In this document: positions 1-8,910 of the stretch, piece by piece | Numbering within the stretch: position 1 is the first letter of the stretch | Layout of the letters: each line of letters starts with the position of its first letter | DNA from: Phycisphaerae bacterium | Lineage (GTDB): Bacteria; Planctomycetota; Phycisphaerae; UBA1845; PWPN01 | Direction: 5' to 3' | DNA: 53,878 nt | NCBI GenBank assembly: GCA_012719955.1 | Contig: JAAXZI010000141.1 | Coordinates: forward strand, 1 to 53,878 | The notes under the pieces: model-generated | What the model was told of the DNA's origin: nothing | Database searches by the model: none | The model's input: only the letters and a program-made list of their open reading frames with translations | Translations under genes and position numbers: made by a program

Positions 1-562
1 CTTCCAGCCCCACCGCCCCCACGCTTATACCGATAATTCCCGCAGCGGGCAGGAAACCGCGCCAGAACTTGCGCACATCCACCTTGTATGCCATCCAGGT
101 GGCCAGGAACACCGGCAAAGCCAGCTTCATCATCTCGGAAGGCTGGAAGTTGACCGGTCCCAGCTTCACCCAGCGGGTAGCGCCCTTGGCCTCGTGCCCC
201 ACCCCCGGGACCAGGACCAGCAGCGTCGCGATCAGCGCGGCCACCAGCAGCAGCAACGCCGGCAGGCCTTTGCCGCGCATCCACAGCCGGTAGGGAATCC
301 GCGACATGATCAGCATGGTAACCAGACCGCCGACCACGTAGATCAGTTGCCGGATGGCCTGCGATTTCCACCAATCGTCGAGCGTCACGGGCCGCTCGGA
401 ACCGGCCGTGGCCGAGTAGGTCATCACCGCCCCGATGCCCAGCAGTCCGGTGGCGATCGACAGGATGGCCGTCGACGCAAAGCTGCCCGCCGAGGCCTCG
501 CCGGCCCCGCTCCGCGGCTCGCCCGCCTGCCACATTTCCATTGGCCCTGTCGCCTGGCTCAC
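1..562 (-). CDS. ftsW: FtsW/RodA-family SEDS glycosyltransferase, N-terminal part (cut by window edge)
   Basis: About 187 N-terminal residues are visible; the gene runs off the window at base 1. The GTG start at 562 follows AAGGAG with a 6-nt spacer. After a soluble leader of about 30 residues come hydrophobic segments typical of SEDS proteins, then the family signature GATRWVKLGPVNFQPSE, which is very close to the FtsW consensus and just precedes the next membrane helix. SEDS proteins of this type polymerise lipid II into glycan strands at the septum, with a partner class B PBP; that partner is encoded upstream in the same operon (5154-6938). It is the last gene of the dcw run in view. murD, usually found between mraY and ftsW, is not here. 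RodA cannot be formally excluded, but operon position favours FtsW. Confidence 0.9.
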   Translation of the reverse strand, partial: MSQATGPMEMWQAGEPRSGAGEASAGSFASTAILSIATGLLGIGAVMTYSATAGSERPVTLDDWWKSQAIRQLIYVVGGLVTMLIMSRIPYRLWMRGKGLPALLLLVAALIATLLVLVPGVGHEAKGATRWVKLGPVNFQPSEMMKLALPVFLATWMAYKVDVRKFWRGFLPAAGIIGISVGAVGLE

Positions 563-645
563 GATTCACTCCTTGATAGCTGGGGGACGGATCATGGCGC
601 GGGACCGAAGGGGGCTCCGCCCCACAACCAGCAACTCCCAACCCA

Positions 646-1794
646 CTATCGCAATCTCACCGTCACCAGCGCAATACCGGCAAAAATCACCGCCATCAGC
701 CAGAAGCGCGTTACCGTCTGCGTCTCCGTCCAGCCGCCCAGGTGGAAATGGTGGTGGATGGGAGCGATGCGGAAGATCCGTTTGCCGCCACTCAGCTTGA
801 AGTAGCCCACCTGCAACATCACCGACACCGCCTCGATCACAAACACCCCGCCCACGATAAAGAGCATCAACTCCTGGCGGGTCACGATGGCCACGTAACC
901 GATCAGCCCGCCCAGCGGCAGCGAGCCGGTGTCGCCCATGAACACCTGGGCCGGATAGCAGTTGTACCACAGGAAACCCAGACACGCCCCCATGACCGCT
1001 CCGCACACCACGGCCAACTCCGCCGTGTCCGGGATGTGCGGCAACAGCAGCCGAGCCGCCCATTCCGCGTTGCCGACCATGAACGACAGGATCATAAACG
1101 CGAAGCTGCATAACACCATGCAGCCGGAGGCCAGCCCGTCCATGCCGTCGGTCAGGTTCACTGCATTCGAGGTGCCGGTGGTCACCAGGACCGTCATGAT
1201 CCAGAACAGCGGCAGACTCAGTACGATGCCGGGCTTGTAGAACGGTACGGTCAGGATTTTGAAGGTCTGGATCTCTGCGCCCAGGTAACGGGCGTAACTG
1301 GCCGCATTCTGCTCGCCGTAGCGGTAAACGAAAATCCCCAGCAGCACGCCCAGGCCAATCTGAAAGAGCAGCTTCTCGTAAGATTTCAGCCCGTCGCGGC
1401 TCCCGCTGCGGCTCTTGGCCGTCAACTTCAGCCAGTCGTCGATGCCCCCCACCACCGTCAACCACACGGTGCAGACCAGGGCCATGGTGATGTAGTAGTT
1501 CCCCAGGTCGGCCAGCATCAGGATGGAGAACAGAACAGCCGCGATGATCAGCACGCCGCCCATCGTCGGCGTATTCTTCTTGTCTTTGGTCAACTCATTG
1601 AGGGCCTTGTGGTCGAACTCCGCAATGTCGCCGATCTTGCGGCGCATCAGCCAGCGGATCACGCGCGGTCCCAGCAGCCAGACAAACAAGAAGGACAGAA
1701 AAATCGCGCACGTGCCCCGAACCAGCGCGTCCCGGTAGGCCCATTGTTCGGTCTCCGGCCGGTTGAACAAGTAATCAATCAGGTGGTATAGCAC
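646..1794 (-). CDS. mraY: Phospho-N-acetylmuramoyl-pentapeptide transferase MraY
   Basis: 382 aa with a GTG start. It is an integral membrane enzyme that transfers phospho-MurNAc-pentapeptide to undecaprenyl phosphate to make lipid I. About ten hydrophobic segments are visible. Family motifs are intact: the paired aspartates in GGIDDWLKL (D119, D120), NAVNLTDGMDGLA, FMGDTGSLPLGG and the C-terminal APIHHHFHLGGW loop. Length is slightly above the usual 320-360 aa, mainly from the loop between helices 4 and 5. It sits 150 bp after murF and 83 bp before ftsW on the same strand, as in a classical dcw order but without murD. The Shine-Dalgarno is weak: AAAGG lies about 13 nt upstream of the GTG. 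Confidence 0.96.
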   Translation of the reverse strand: MLYHLIDYLFNRPETEQWAYRDALVRGTCAIFLSFLFVWLLGPRVIRWLMRRKIGDIAEFDHKALNELTKDKKNTPTMGGVLIIAAVLFSILMLADLGNYYITMALVCTVWLTVVGGIDDWLKLTAKSRSGSRDGLKSYEKLLFQIGLGVLLGIFVYRYGEQNAASYARYLGAEIQTFKILTVPFYKPGIVLSLPLFWIMTVLVTTGTSNAVNLTDGMDGLASGCMVLCSFAFMILSFMVGNAEWAARLLLPHIPDTAELAVVCGAVMGACLGFLWYNCYPAQVFMGDTGSLPLGGLIGYVAIVTRQELMLFIVGGVFVIEAVSVMLQVGYFKLSGGKRIFRIAPIHHHFHLGGWTETQTVTRFWLMAVIFAGIALVTVRLR

Positions 1795-1944
1795 GCTCGA
1801 CTACGAACCTTTCTCACAAATCATGCGATCCCGGAGGGATCCCCTGCATAGGGCGTCCCACTCTATCAAGAGGGTCAGGGCGACCGGAGCGAAAGCCAGA
1901 ACACCATGTACACCCGCCGGTTCTCACACGGGCCAACACCAACG

Positions 1945-3501
1945 TCACTTGACAACACTCCTCATCGCCCTGCGACCTCCCGCCGGCTTCTTCCGCACCG
2001 GCCCCGACCGCTCGCGAATCGCCTCCACCAGCGCCTCCAGGCCCAGGGCCCGCGAGCCTTTCACCAGGATGGTGTCCTCCGGCTTGAGCAGCCCCGCCAC
2101 CCGCCTCTTGGCGGACGAGGTGGAGGCGTACGCATGGGTAACAATCCGCCCGCCGCTGACCGCCCGGACCGTCTGGGCCACCAGCTTCGCGTTTTCCCCT
2201 ACCGTAATCACCAGGTCCACGCCGCTTCCGCCGATGCGTTCAGCTGTGCGGCGATGCAGTTCCTCCGAGGCCGCCCCCAACTCAAGCATGTCACCCACAA
2301 TGAGCACCCGCCGACCGGCGGCCGGCGTGTCCATCAGCGTATCCACCGCCGCCGCCATGGAGGCCGGATTGGCGTTGTACGCGTCGTTGATGACCGTCCA
2401 CCGCCCCACACGCTCCACCTGCAACCGCATGGCCGGCAACTCAAAGGTCGCCAGCCGGGCGGCGATCTCCTCGTGATCCATGCCGAACCAGCGGGCCACC
2501 CCGATCGCAGCCAGGGCGTTGAACACGTTATGCCGGCCCGGCACGTTCAGCCGATACTCGAACCGGTCATTCAGCTTGAAGACGAACCCGCAGCGCCCCT
2601 CCGTGCCTGCGTCCCTCTGCCCCTCCGGCCCCTCTCCCTCTGAACCCTGAGCCCCGAACCCTGAACCCTCACTCCGGACCGCCTCCAGGCTGGTCAGCCG
2701 CAAATCCGCGTCCGCCCACTGCCCGAAGGTCACGCGCTTCAGCTTCCGGTAGTCCCGATCCCGCTCCACGTTCCAGCGCAACAACTCCGAGTCAAAATTG
2801 ACCACCGCCGCCCCGCCCGGCCGGAGATAGCGCAGCAGCGAAAGCTTTTCGTCGGCGATCTTGTCCAGGCTGCCCAGCCGTTCCAGGTGGCATTCCACCA
2901 CCGTCGTGATCACGGCCACTTCCGGCTCCACCAGCCTGGCCAGGGCGGCGATCTCGCCGGGCGCGTTCATGCCCACTTCGCACACCACGAACGAGTGCGA
3001 CGGATCCACCGACAGCAGCGTAAGCGGCACGCCGATGTTGTTGTTGAAGCTCTTGGGCGACGCCGTCCCCTTCCACCGCCCGGCCAACAGGTGAGCAATC
3101 ATCTGCTTCGTGGTCGTCTTGCCCACGCTGCCCGTAACCGCCACCACCGTGGCCGTGCCGGCAATCACCGACCGGCGATAATAGAGGGCCAGCCGCCCCA
3201 TGGCCTCCACCGGATCGTTCACCCGAATGAGCAGCCCACCCGCACTGGCCGCGGCTTCCGCTCCGGCCGGCAGAACGCGCTCAAAATCATTCCGCACGAC
3301 CGCGGCGATGGCCCCGGCCGCCAGCGCGTCGTTCACGAAATCGTGACCATCAAACCGCTCGCCGCGAATGGCCACAAACAAATCGCCGGGGCCCACCTGA
3401 CGCGAATCCGTCACCACCCGGCTCACGCTCGACACCGGCGCCATCCGATCCGGCAGGCCCTCCAGCGCCGCAATCACTTCATCCAACATCAACGGCTTCA
3501 T
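1945..3501 (-). CDS. murF: UDP-MurNAc-tripeptide--D-Ala-D-Ala ligase MurF with a low-complexity insert
   Basis: 518 aa; E. coli MurF is about 450 aa. It adds D-Ala-D-Ala to UDP-MurNAc-tripeptide in the cytoplasm. Seen: the N-terminal UDP-binding domain (TDSRQVGPGDLFVAIRGERFDGHDF), the ATP loop GSVGKTTTK at about 124-132, the SFNNNIGVPLTLL motif that distinguishes MurF, the central domain with RHNVFNALAA, and the C-terminal INDAYNANPASM. Residues about 276-303 are a Gly/Glu/Ser-rich stretch with no family counterpart, encoded by simple-repeat DNA at about 2593-2680. The gap to murE is 47 bp and is made of CTGAG-type repeat that runs into the start codon, so the ribosome-binding site is poor. 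The ATG at 3501 is the only well-placed start. Confidence 0.95.
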   Translation of the reverse strand: MKPLMLDEVIAALEGLPDRMAPVSSVSRVVTDSRQVGPGDLFVAIRGERFDGHDFVNDALAAGAIAAVVRNDFERVLPAGAEAAASAGGLLIRVNDPVEAMGRLALYYRRSVIAGTATVVAVTGSVGKTTTKQMIAHLLAGRWKGTASPKSFNNNIGVPLTLLSVDPSHSFVVCEVGMNAPGEIAALARLVEPEVAVITTVVECHLERLGSLDKIADEKLSLLRYLRPGGAAVVNFDSELLRWNVERDRDYRKLKRVTFGQWADADLRLTSLEAVRSEGSGFGAQGSEGEGPEGQRDAGTEGRCGFVFKLNDRFEYRLNVPGRHNVFNALAAIGVARWFGMDHEEIAARLATFELPAMRLQVERVGRWTVINDAYNANPASMAAAVDTLMDTPAAGRRVLIVGDMLELGAASEELHRRTAERIGGSGVDLVITVGENAKLVAQTVRAVSGGRIVTHAYASTSSAKRRVAGLLKPEDTILVKGSRALGLEALVEAIRERSGPVRKKPAGGRRAMRSVVK

Positions 3502-3548
3502 GAGTTCTCAGCTCTCAGCTTTCAGTGCTTCAGTCGTGACGACGCCCG

Positions 3549-5093
3549 TCACTTCCTCTCCATCGCTTCCGCCGCCACCTGCGCATCGTCGAACGGCAGT
3601 CTCTCCGTCCCGATGATCTGGTAATTCTCGTGGCCCTTGCCCGCCAACAGCACGACGTCGCCCTCCCCGGCCTCGGCCACCGCCATGGCGATGGCTTTGC
3701 GCCGGTTGGGTTCCACCTTCACCCGGTCCATCTGCCCAGGCTCGAAGCCGGTCAGAATCTGATCGATGATGCGTTGCGGATCTTCAGTCCGCGGATTATC
3801 GCTGGTTACTACGATCCGGTCCGCCCACTGGGCCGCCACACGGGCCATGCGGGGCCGCTTGGTGGGGTCGCGATCTCCCCCGCAGCCAAACATCACGATC
3901 AGTCGTCCGCGCGTCAATGGTCGTAACGCCGACAGCACGTTGGCCAGGGCATCATCCGTATGGGCATAATCGACCAGCACGCTGAATCCGCGATTCCGGC
4001 CGTTCGTCGAGGCCACCCGCTGAAGCCGCCCCGGGACGCAGCCGCAACTGGTCAGGCCGGCCGCCACCGCCGCCAGCGGCACGCCCACGGCAATCGCCGC
4101 CCCTGCCGCCGCCAGCGAATTCTGCACATTATGCCGCCCCACCAGCGGCGAGACGATTTCCACCGACTCCACGCCTGGGGCCCCATGGGCCGAGGACCGC
4201 CGCACGATCAGCTCAAACCGCGTTCCGTGGGTCGTAAACTCGTGGACCCGGGCGGCCACGTCCAGGCTCTCCGCGGGCAACTTCTCGCTGACGATCCCGT
4301 AGCGCACCACCCGCGCCCGGCAATCCGCAACCATCTGCTCACACGCCGGGTCTTCCGCATTCACTACCGCCGTCGCCGCCGGTGCCAGCCCGTCGAAGAG
4401 CCGTTTCTTCGCCTGAAGATAAGAGCCCATGTCGTGGTGGTAATCGAGATGATCGCCGGTGAGATTGCTGAATACGCCCACGGCGAATTGGATGCCCGCA
4501 CATCGCCCCTGGTCCAGGGCCATGCTGGACACCTCCATCACCGCATGGGTCGCCCCCGCCGCCGCCGCTTCAGCGAGATAAGCCATCAACTCCTCGGCCG
4601 GCGGAGTCGTGTACGCCGCCTCGACCACCCGCGAGAGCAGGTCGTATTCGATCGTGCCGAACAGCGCCGTCGGCAGCCCCGCCTCACGCATGATGGCCCG
4701 CATCAGGAAGCAGAACGTGCTCTTGCCGTTCGTGCCGGTGATGCCCAGCACCTTCAGCCGCCCATCCCGCTGAAGATCGTTCAGCCCATACAGCACGGAG
4801 GCCAGTCTTCCGGCCACGCCCCGCGAGGATGCCACTTCCAGCCGGGCAATCGAATCCGGCAGCGTCACCGGGCGCTCCAGGATCACCGCGGACGCCCCGG
4901 CCGCTATCGCCTTTTCCACGTAGGCATGGCCGTCGGTCGTCGAACCGGCCCGGGCCACGAAACAGGATCCCGGCCGGACATGACGCGAGTCTTCCACCAC
5001 GCTGCTGATCACCGGGTCGACCCCGTCCCAATGGGTGGCCAAACCCGCATCCAACAACAACTGACTGAACCGCAGACCTCGAGGGGGACTCAT
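3549..5093 (-). CDS. murE: UDP-MurNAc-L-Ala-D-Glu--meso-diaminopimelate ligase MurE
   Basis: 514 aa, usual length for the family. It is the cytoplasmic ligase adding the third peptide residue. Seen: N-terminal Mur ligase domain (VVEDSRHVRPGSCFVA), ATP-binding loop GITGTNGKST at 117-126, the EVSSMALDQGR segment, LTGDHLDYHHDMGSYLQAKK with the carbamylated-lysine region, VDYAHTDDAL, and DNPRTEDP at 432-439. In known MurE enzymes DNPR marks meso-diaminopimelate specificity rather than lysine, so the peptidoglycan here is predicted to be of the mDAP type (inference from the motif). ATG at 5093; AAGG lies upstream at a slightly long spacing. It is 60 bp downstream of the PBP gene in the operon. Confidence 0.96.
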   Translation of the reverse strand: MSPPRGLRFSQLLLDAGLATHWDGVDPVISSVVEDSRHVRPGSCFVARAGSTTDGHAYVEKAIAAGASAVILERPVTLPDSIARLEVASSRGVAGRLASVLYGLNDLQRDGRLKVLGITGTNGKSTFCFLMRAIMREAGLPTALFGTIEYDLLSRVVEAAYTTPPAEELMAYLAEAAAAGATHAVMEVSSMALDQGRCAGIQFAVGVFSNLTGDHLDYHHDMGSYLQAKKRLFDGLAPAATAVVNAEDPACEQMVADCRARVVRYGIVSEKLPAESLDVAARVHEFTTHGTRFELIVRRSSAHGAPGVESVEIVSPLVGRHNVQNSLAAAGAAIAVGVPLAAVAAGLTSCGCVPGRLQRVASTNGRNRGFSVLVDYAHTDDALANVLSALRPLTRGRLIVMFGCGGDRDPTKRPRMARVAAQWADRIVVTSDNPRTEDPQRIIDQILTGFEPGQMDRVKVEPNRRKAIAMAVAEAGEGDVVLLAGKGHENYQIIGTERLPFDDAQVAAEAMERK

Positions 5094-5153
5094 GGATATG
5101 ACCTTGGCGGACTCCGCCGCCCGTGAAACACCACTATAAAGCGGCCTGTGCCT

Positions 5154-6938
5154 CTAATCCCTTAAATCCGTCGCCAGGCTCGTCGAATCGGTCGTTGGCT
5201 TAACCCGGTCGTGCGGCACATTGAGATACGCCAGCACCTGCTGCAAGATCGCCTTGACCGCCGGGGCCGCCACCGTCCCGCCGTAATACCCGATCCGGCG
5301 ATCCGGCTTGCGCACCATGACCAGCACCACCACCTCCGGGTCGCTGGCCGGGGCCGCCGCCAAAAAAGAACCCAGGTACGCGTTCGGCTCGTATAGCCCT
5401 TTCTTCAGCCCCAGCCTGCGCCGGTCTTCGGGCGAATAGGGCATCTGCGCGGTCCCGGTCTTGCCAAGCACCTGCCAGTGCTCAAGCGCCGACGGCTTGC
5501 CGGTACCCTCATTGACGGTCTTAACCAGGATTTGCTTGACCGTCTCCGCGGTCGCCGGATCGACCACCTGCGGAAACTCGTCCTTGGGCCGACGGTCTTC
5601 AACCACCCGACCGGAGTGATCCACCACCCCGGCCACCACATAAGGCTTGGGTAACCGCCCGCCGTTGACCAACGCGCAAAACGCCGTCGCGAGCTGGATG
5701 GGCGTCATCGCCATCTCGTGCCCCATGGGCACGGAAGTCGTCGTATACGGCGTCTGCCACCGCTCCACCGGCCACAACAGTCCGTTGTCCTCGCCCGGCA
5801 AGTCGATGCCCGTGCGCCGGCCAAACCCCAGGGCCCGCAACGTATCGTGCATCAGTTGATTGCCCATCCGCATGCCCAGGATGGCCATACCGATGTTGCT
5901 GGACTTGGTGATCACCTGCTCGACCGTCAAGTTGCCATAGGGATGATGATCGTGCAGTAGACGCTTGCCAATGACGTACAGGCCGTTATGGCAGAACAGC
6001 ACTTCGTCCGGGCGGGTCAAGCCGGCCTGCAAGGCCCCGACAAGGACAAACGGCTTGAAGATGCTCCCCGGCTCCACCGGGTCGGTCAACAACCGGTTTC
6101 GGCGTACCTCCGCGGGCACCTTGCCGGGCGCGGCCGGGTCGTACGTGGGCGAGATGCCCAGGGCCAGCACCTCGCCCGTCTTGGGGCTCATCACGATACC
6201 CAACGCGCACTGGGGCTTGAACTTCTCCACGGTCTTGGCCAGCTCGCGCTCCAGGATTTCCTGGATGGCGGCATCGATGGTCAAAACCACGTCCAAGCCG
6301 TCTTTGGGGGCTACGTAACCGTCGGGGTCCTGGGATACCACGTTCTTGCGACGCGAATCCCAGTACACGATCCGCTGACCGGGCTTGTACCGGAGAAACT
6401 TTTCGCAGGCCAGCTCGATCCCTTCCAGCCCCGTGCCTTCCGCCCCGACGTACCCGATCACGTGGGCGGCAAGCGTCCCCATAGCGTACACGCGGGCCGG
6501 CTCATTGGTCACGCCAATGCCGGGCAGGCTCTCCTTCTGAAGGGCCTTGACCGTTTCGTCGTCAACTCCGCGGCGCAACACCACGTAGCGCGACGACCTG
6601 GCCTTCTCCAACTTCTCCAGAATCTCGCGGGCCGGAACGCCAAGCACGTCGGCGACCTGGGTGGCCGTCTCCGCCCGATCCTTGATCAGCGCGGGATCGG
6701 CAAACACGAGGGATTGATCGTGGCTTCCCGCCAGCACCCGCAGGCGGCGATCCAGAAGGCGACCACGCCGACCCGGCAACGGAATCTTGCTCGTCTGCCG
6801 TTCCAGGGACCACTTGAGCAGTTCCGGACGCATCTGCGTCTGGATGTAGGTGAGCCGACCAACCAGCGCCAACAGACAGCAACACAGCGCACCGATGGCC
6901 ACCTGCCCAAACCACATGCGCTGGCCTGTCGCTTTCAT
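5154..6938 (-). CDS. ftsI: Class B penicillin-binding protein (FtsI/PBP2-type transpeptidase)
   Basis: 594 aa from the ATG at 6938, chosen because GGGAG lies 8 nt upstream; an in-frame start 60 bp further out would add only repeat-derived sequence. One N-terminal membrane helix (about residues 10-30) anchors a periplasmic part. A PBP dimerisation domain follows, starting with the conserved RRGRLLDR near 58-64. The transpeptidase domain has SIFK (S292, K295), SSN (346-348) and KTGT (493-496), all three active-site motifs intact. It cross-links septal peptidoglycan, probably with the FtsW encoded downstream. The position between the ftsL-like gene and murE is the canonical ftsI place. No C-terminal PASTA domain is visible. 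Confidence 0.94.
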   Translation of the reverse strand: MKATGQRMWFGQVAIGALCCCLLALVGRLTYIQTQMRPELLKWSLERQTSKIPLPGRRGRLLDRRLRVLAGSHDQSLVFADPALIKDRAETATQVADVLGVPAREILEKLEKARSSRYVVLRRGVDDETVKALQKESLPGIGVTNEPARVYAMGTLAAHVIGYVGAEGTGLEGIELACEKFLRYKPGQRIVYWDSRRKNVVSQDPDGYVAPKDGLDVVLTIDAAIQEILERELAKTVEKFKPQCALGIVMSPKTGEVLALGISPTYDPAAPGKVPAEVRRNRLLTDPVEPGSIFKPFVLVGALQAGLTRPDEVLFCHNGLYVIGKRLLHDHHPYGNLTVEQVITKSSNIGMAILGMRMGNQLMHDTLRALGFGRRTGIDLPGEDNGLLWPVERWQTPYTTTSVPMGHEMAMTPIQLATAFCALVNGGRLPKPYVVAGVVDHSGRVVEDRRPKDEFPQVVDPATAETVKQILVKTVNEGTGKPSALEHWQVLGKTGTAQMPYSPEDRRRLGLKKGLYEPNAYLGSFLAAAPASDPEVVVLVMVRKPDRRIGYYGGTVAAPAVKAILQQVLAYLNVPHDRVKPTTDSTSLATDLRD

Positions 6939-7059
6939 CCGCCACACTCCCGGCTTCAATGACGAATGACGAGTGTCGAGGCGCCGGTTCCTCTCCATTC
7001 GTCATTCCCGCTTCGGAATTCGTCATCCATTCTTCATGCGCGCTTCGCCATTTCCACAT

Positions 7060-7326
7060 TCATCGCCTGGCCGGCTTTACCGCCGCCGGCGGTTTAGGCG
7101 CCACCTCCAAGCCCAATCGGCTCGCCTGTTCCCGGATCGCCTGTGGCGAGCGCAGCCGGGCGATCTCCACTTCCTGCGTCCAGATCTCCCGCTTCAGATC
7201 GGTGTGCTCGAATTGCAGCTTCTGAATGCGCTGCGTGGCCCGCGACTGGTCCACCCGGATTGCCACCACGGCAATCCCGACCAGCGCCAGCGCCACCAGC
7301 ACCCCGACCATTCGCGAAGTCGTCAT
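7060..7326 (-). CDS. FtsL-like small bitopic division protein
   Basis: 88 aa. One membrane helix near the N-terminus (about residues 6-25) is followed by a heptad-rich coiled coil (QSRATQRIQKLQFEHTDLKREI) and a basic Pro/Ala-rich tail. Size, topology, coiled coil and location directly before the class B PBP gene all match FtsL/DivIC-type scaffold proteins, which bridge the PBP and SEDS enzymes to the divisome; sequence conservation in this family is too low for motif proof. Its start codon overlaps the stop of the LysM gene by 4 bp (ATGA, 7323-7326), which indicates translational coupling. DivIC-like identity is possible instead of FtsL. Confidence 0.75.
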   Translation of the reverse strand: MTTSRMVGVLVALALVGIAVVAIRVDQSRATQRIQKLQFEHTDLKREIWTQEVEIARLRSPQAIREQASRLGLEVAPKPPAAVKPARR

Positions 7327-8654
7327 GCCGAAGCCTGTTTCGTGGAGTCGTCAGCTGACATCGATTCGTTGGAGGGAATACGGATCTTCGTCCCCGGTCT
7401 CATCTTGAGCGGATCAATGTCCTTGTTCAGTTGCTTGATTTCGACCCAGCGGTTCTTTGAACCCAGCTCCCGCTGCGCGATTGAGCTGAACGTGTCATTG
7501 GGCCGAACTTCGTAAAACCGGTGGCCGGACTTGCTCGAACGCTTCGGCTTGCTCTCCGGCTTGGCGTTCTTGCCGTCGGTCTTGGCACCCTTGTCCGTCT
7601 TGGCGTCCTTGGCGTCGTTCTTCGCGTTCGATGCTCCCTGGCCGGCCGGCCGTTCCGCACCAATGCGAATGAACTCCGCCGACCCGTCCAGCGGCAGACT
7701 GGGCCGTCCCAGCGGAGTCGCCGCGGTCTCGCTCTTCTTCGGCGCGCTGGCCTCCGGCTTGCCTTCCGGCGCCCGGCGGGCGCCCGCGGTGCCGTTGATC
7801 AGCCCCTCCACCTTCTTCAGGTCCACGTCCGACCTGCTGGCGCTGGCCGTCCGCGTCTCGAACATGCTCGGCGGCAGCGGCGGGAGCACGATCGTCTGCC
7901 CCTCGCGCAGCGAATCCCGGTTCTTGATCGTCCCCTTGTTGGACTCGACCAGGAAGGTAATCACGTCCGGAGAAGCCTTGCCATACGTCGCCCGGGCGAT
8001 GTTCACCAGGGCGTCGCCCTTCTTCACCACGTATTCCTTGGCGGGGCCGGCGGCGGCCTGCGCACCACTGTCACGGCTCTCGCCACTGGCGACCGCCGTC
8101 GGCGAAGAGGTGGTATCGGGGGCCGGCGACACGCTCGGCGTGATCGACCGCACGCTCTCAACCGCCGGTTCGGGCTTGGGCGGCTCCACCACCGGCGGAA
8201 CCACGCGGGCATTGATGCTCCCCTCCAGGGTCAGAGCGTCACGCGGCGCGGCCATCGCCATGCCTTCGCTCACGTCGCTCGACGCGTTGCCGGTATCCAG
8301 CGGCTCGCTGCTCATTGAGGGCGGCGCGCTCGCGATCATGTCGCTGCTGTCAAAGAACCGCGGCGAAGGCAGGTCGTTGCCCGCATCCGCAGACACGTGC
8401 CCCCCGTTGATGGGGTCGACCCACTGCGGTTCGCTGCCGGACGGATCCATGGCCAGCCCCGTCGGCGCGGCCGGGTTGCCGATCGACGTGGTCAGGGACG
8501 CTCCCCCCTGTTGATCCGCATCTATGGGGTTGCTCACGATCGGCGGAAGACTCTGCGTGGGAGAAGGACCGGTCCCGTTGTGCGAGAGCAGCACCGCAAA
8601 GACGACAATAAAGCCAAGCCCGACCAGCAGTCCGATCTTCGTTTCGCGGGTCAT
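7323..8654 (-). CDS. Membrane-anchored protein with two LysM domains, inside the dcw operon
   Basis: 443 aa from the ATG at 8654 (GGAGG, 5-nt spacer). One N-terminal membrane helix (about residues 6-23), then a long Pro/Ser/Ala-rich linker. A first LysM follows (EYVVKKGDALVNIARATYG ... GQTIVLPP), a second Lys/Ala-rich linker, and a C-terminal LysM (HRFYEVRPNDTFSSIAQREL ... GTKIRIPS). LysM binds the N-acetylglucosamine-MurNAc backbone, so the protein probably tethers the envelope to peptidoglycan or marks the septum (inference). It overlaps the ftsL-like gene by 4 bp and follows rsmH by 256 bp. A LysM gene at this place is not part of the classical dcw order. No catalytic domain is visible. 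Confidence 0.85.
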   Translation of the reverse strand: MTRETKIGLLVGLGFIVVFAVLLSHNGTGPSPTQSLPPIVSNPIDADQQGGASLTTSIGNPAAPTGLAMDPSGSEPQWVDPINGGHVSADAGNDLPSPRFFDSSDMIASAPPSMSSEPLDTGNASSDVSEGMAMAAPRDALTLEGSINARVVPPVVEPPKPEPAVESVRSITPSVSPAPDTTSSPTAVASGESRDSGAQAAAGPAKEYVVKKGDALVNIARATYGKASPDVITFLVESNKGTIKNRDSLREGQTIVLPPLPPSMFETRTASASRSDVDLKKVEGLINGTAGARRAPEGKPEASAPKKSETAATPLGRPSLPLDGSAEFIRIGAERPAGQGASNAKNDAKDAKTDKGAKTDGKNAKPESKPKRSSKSGHRFYEVRPNDTFSSIAQRELGSKNRWVEIKQLNKDIDPLKMRPGTKIRIPSNESMSADDSTKQASA

Positions 8655-8910
8655 CCGAACCTCCGTGTCCTGCAACCGTCTCTAATCCGTCCGAGCGCAA
8701 ACCGGTTCGTCGGCCGCGCTGCCCCCGGGCATCGTCAGCCGACGCTCCCATTCCACCTCATCGCAGATATGAACCTCGCCCCCACGCCAACGGGGACGAC
8801 CTGTTCATGCGCATTGCCAGGATCCCAGTTTACATCGGCAATCCCGGCCAGTCATCCACAGCCCATATGGCCGCATATACCGGCATTCGCAGGCAGACGT
8901 CCTGCCGGGT

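Noticed and set aside
566..1465. A 299-codon open frame over mraY
   Set aside because: It is out of frame with the complete MraY protein, and its translation is Arg/Gly-rich shadow sequence typical of high-GC DNA.
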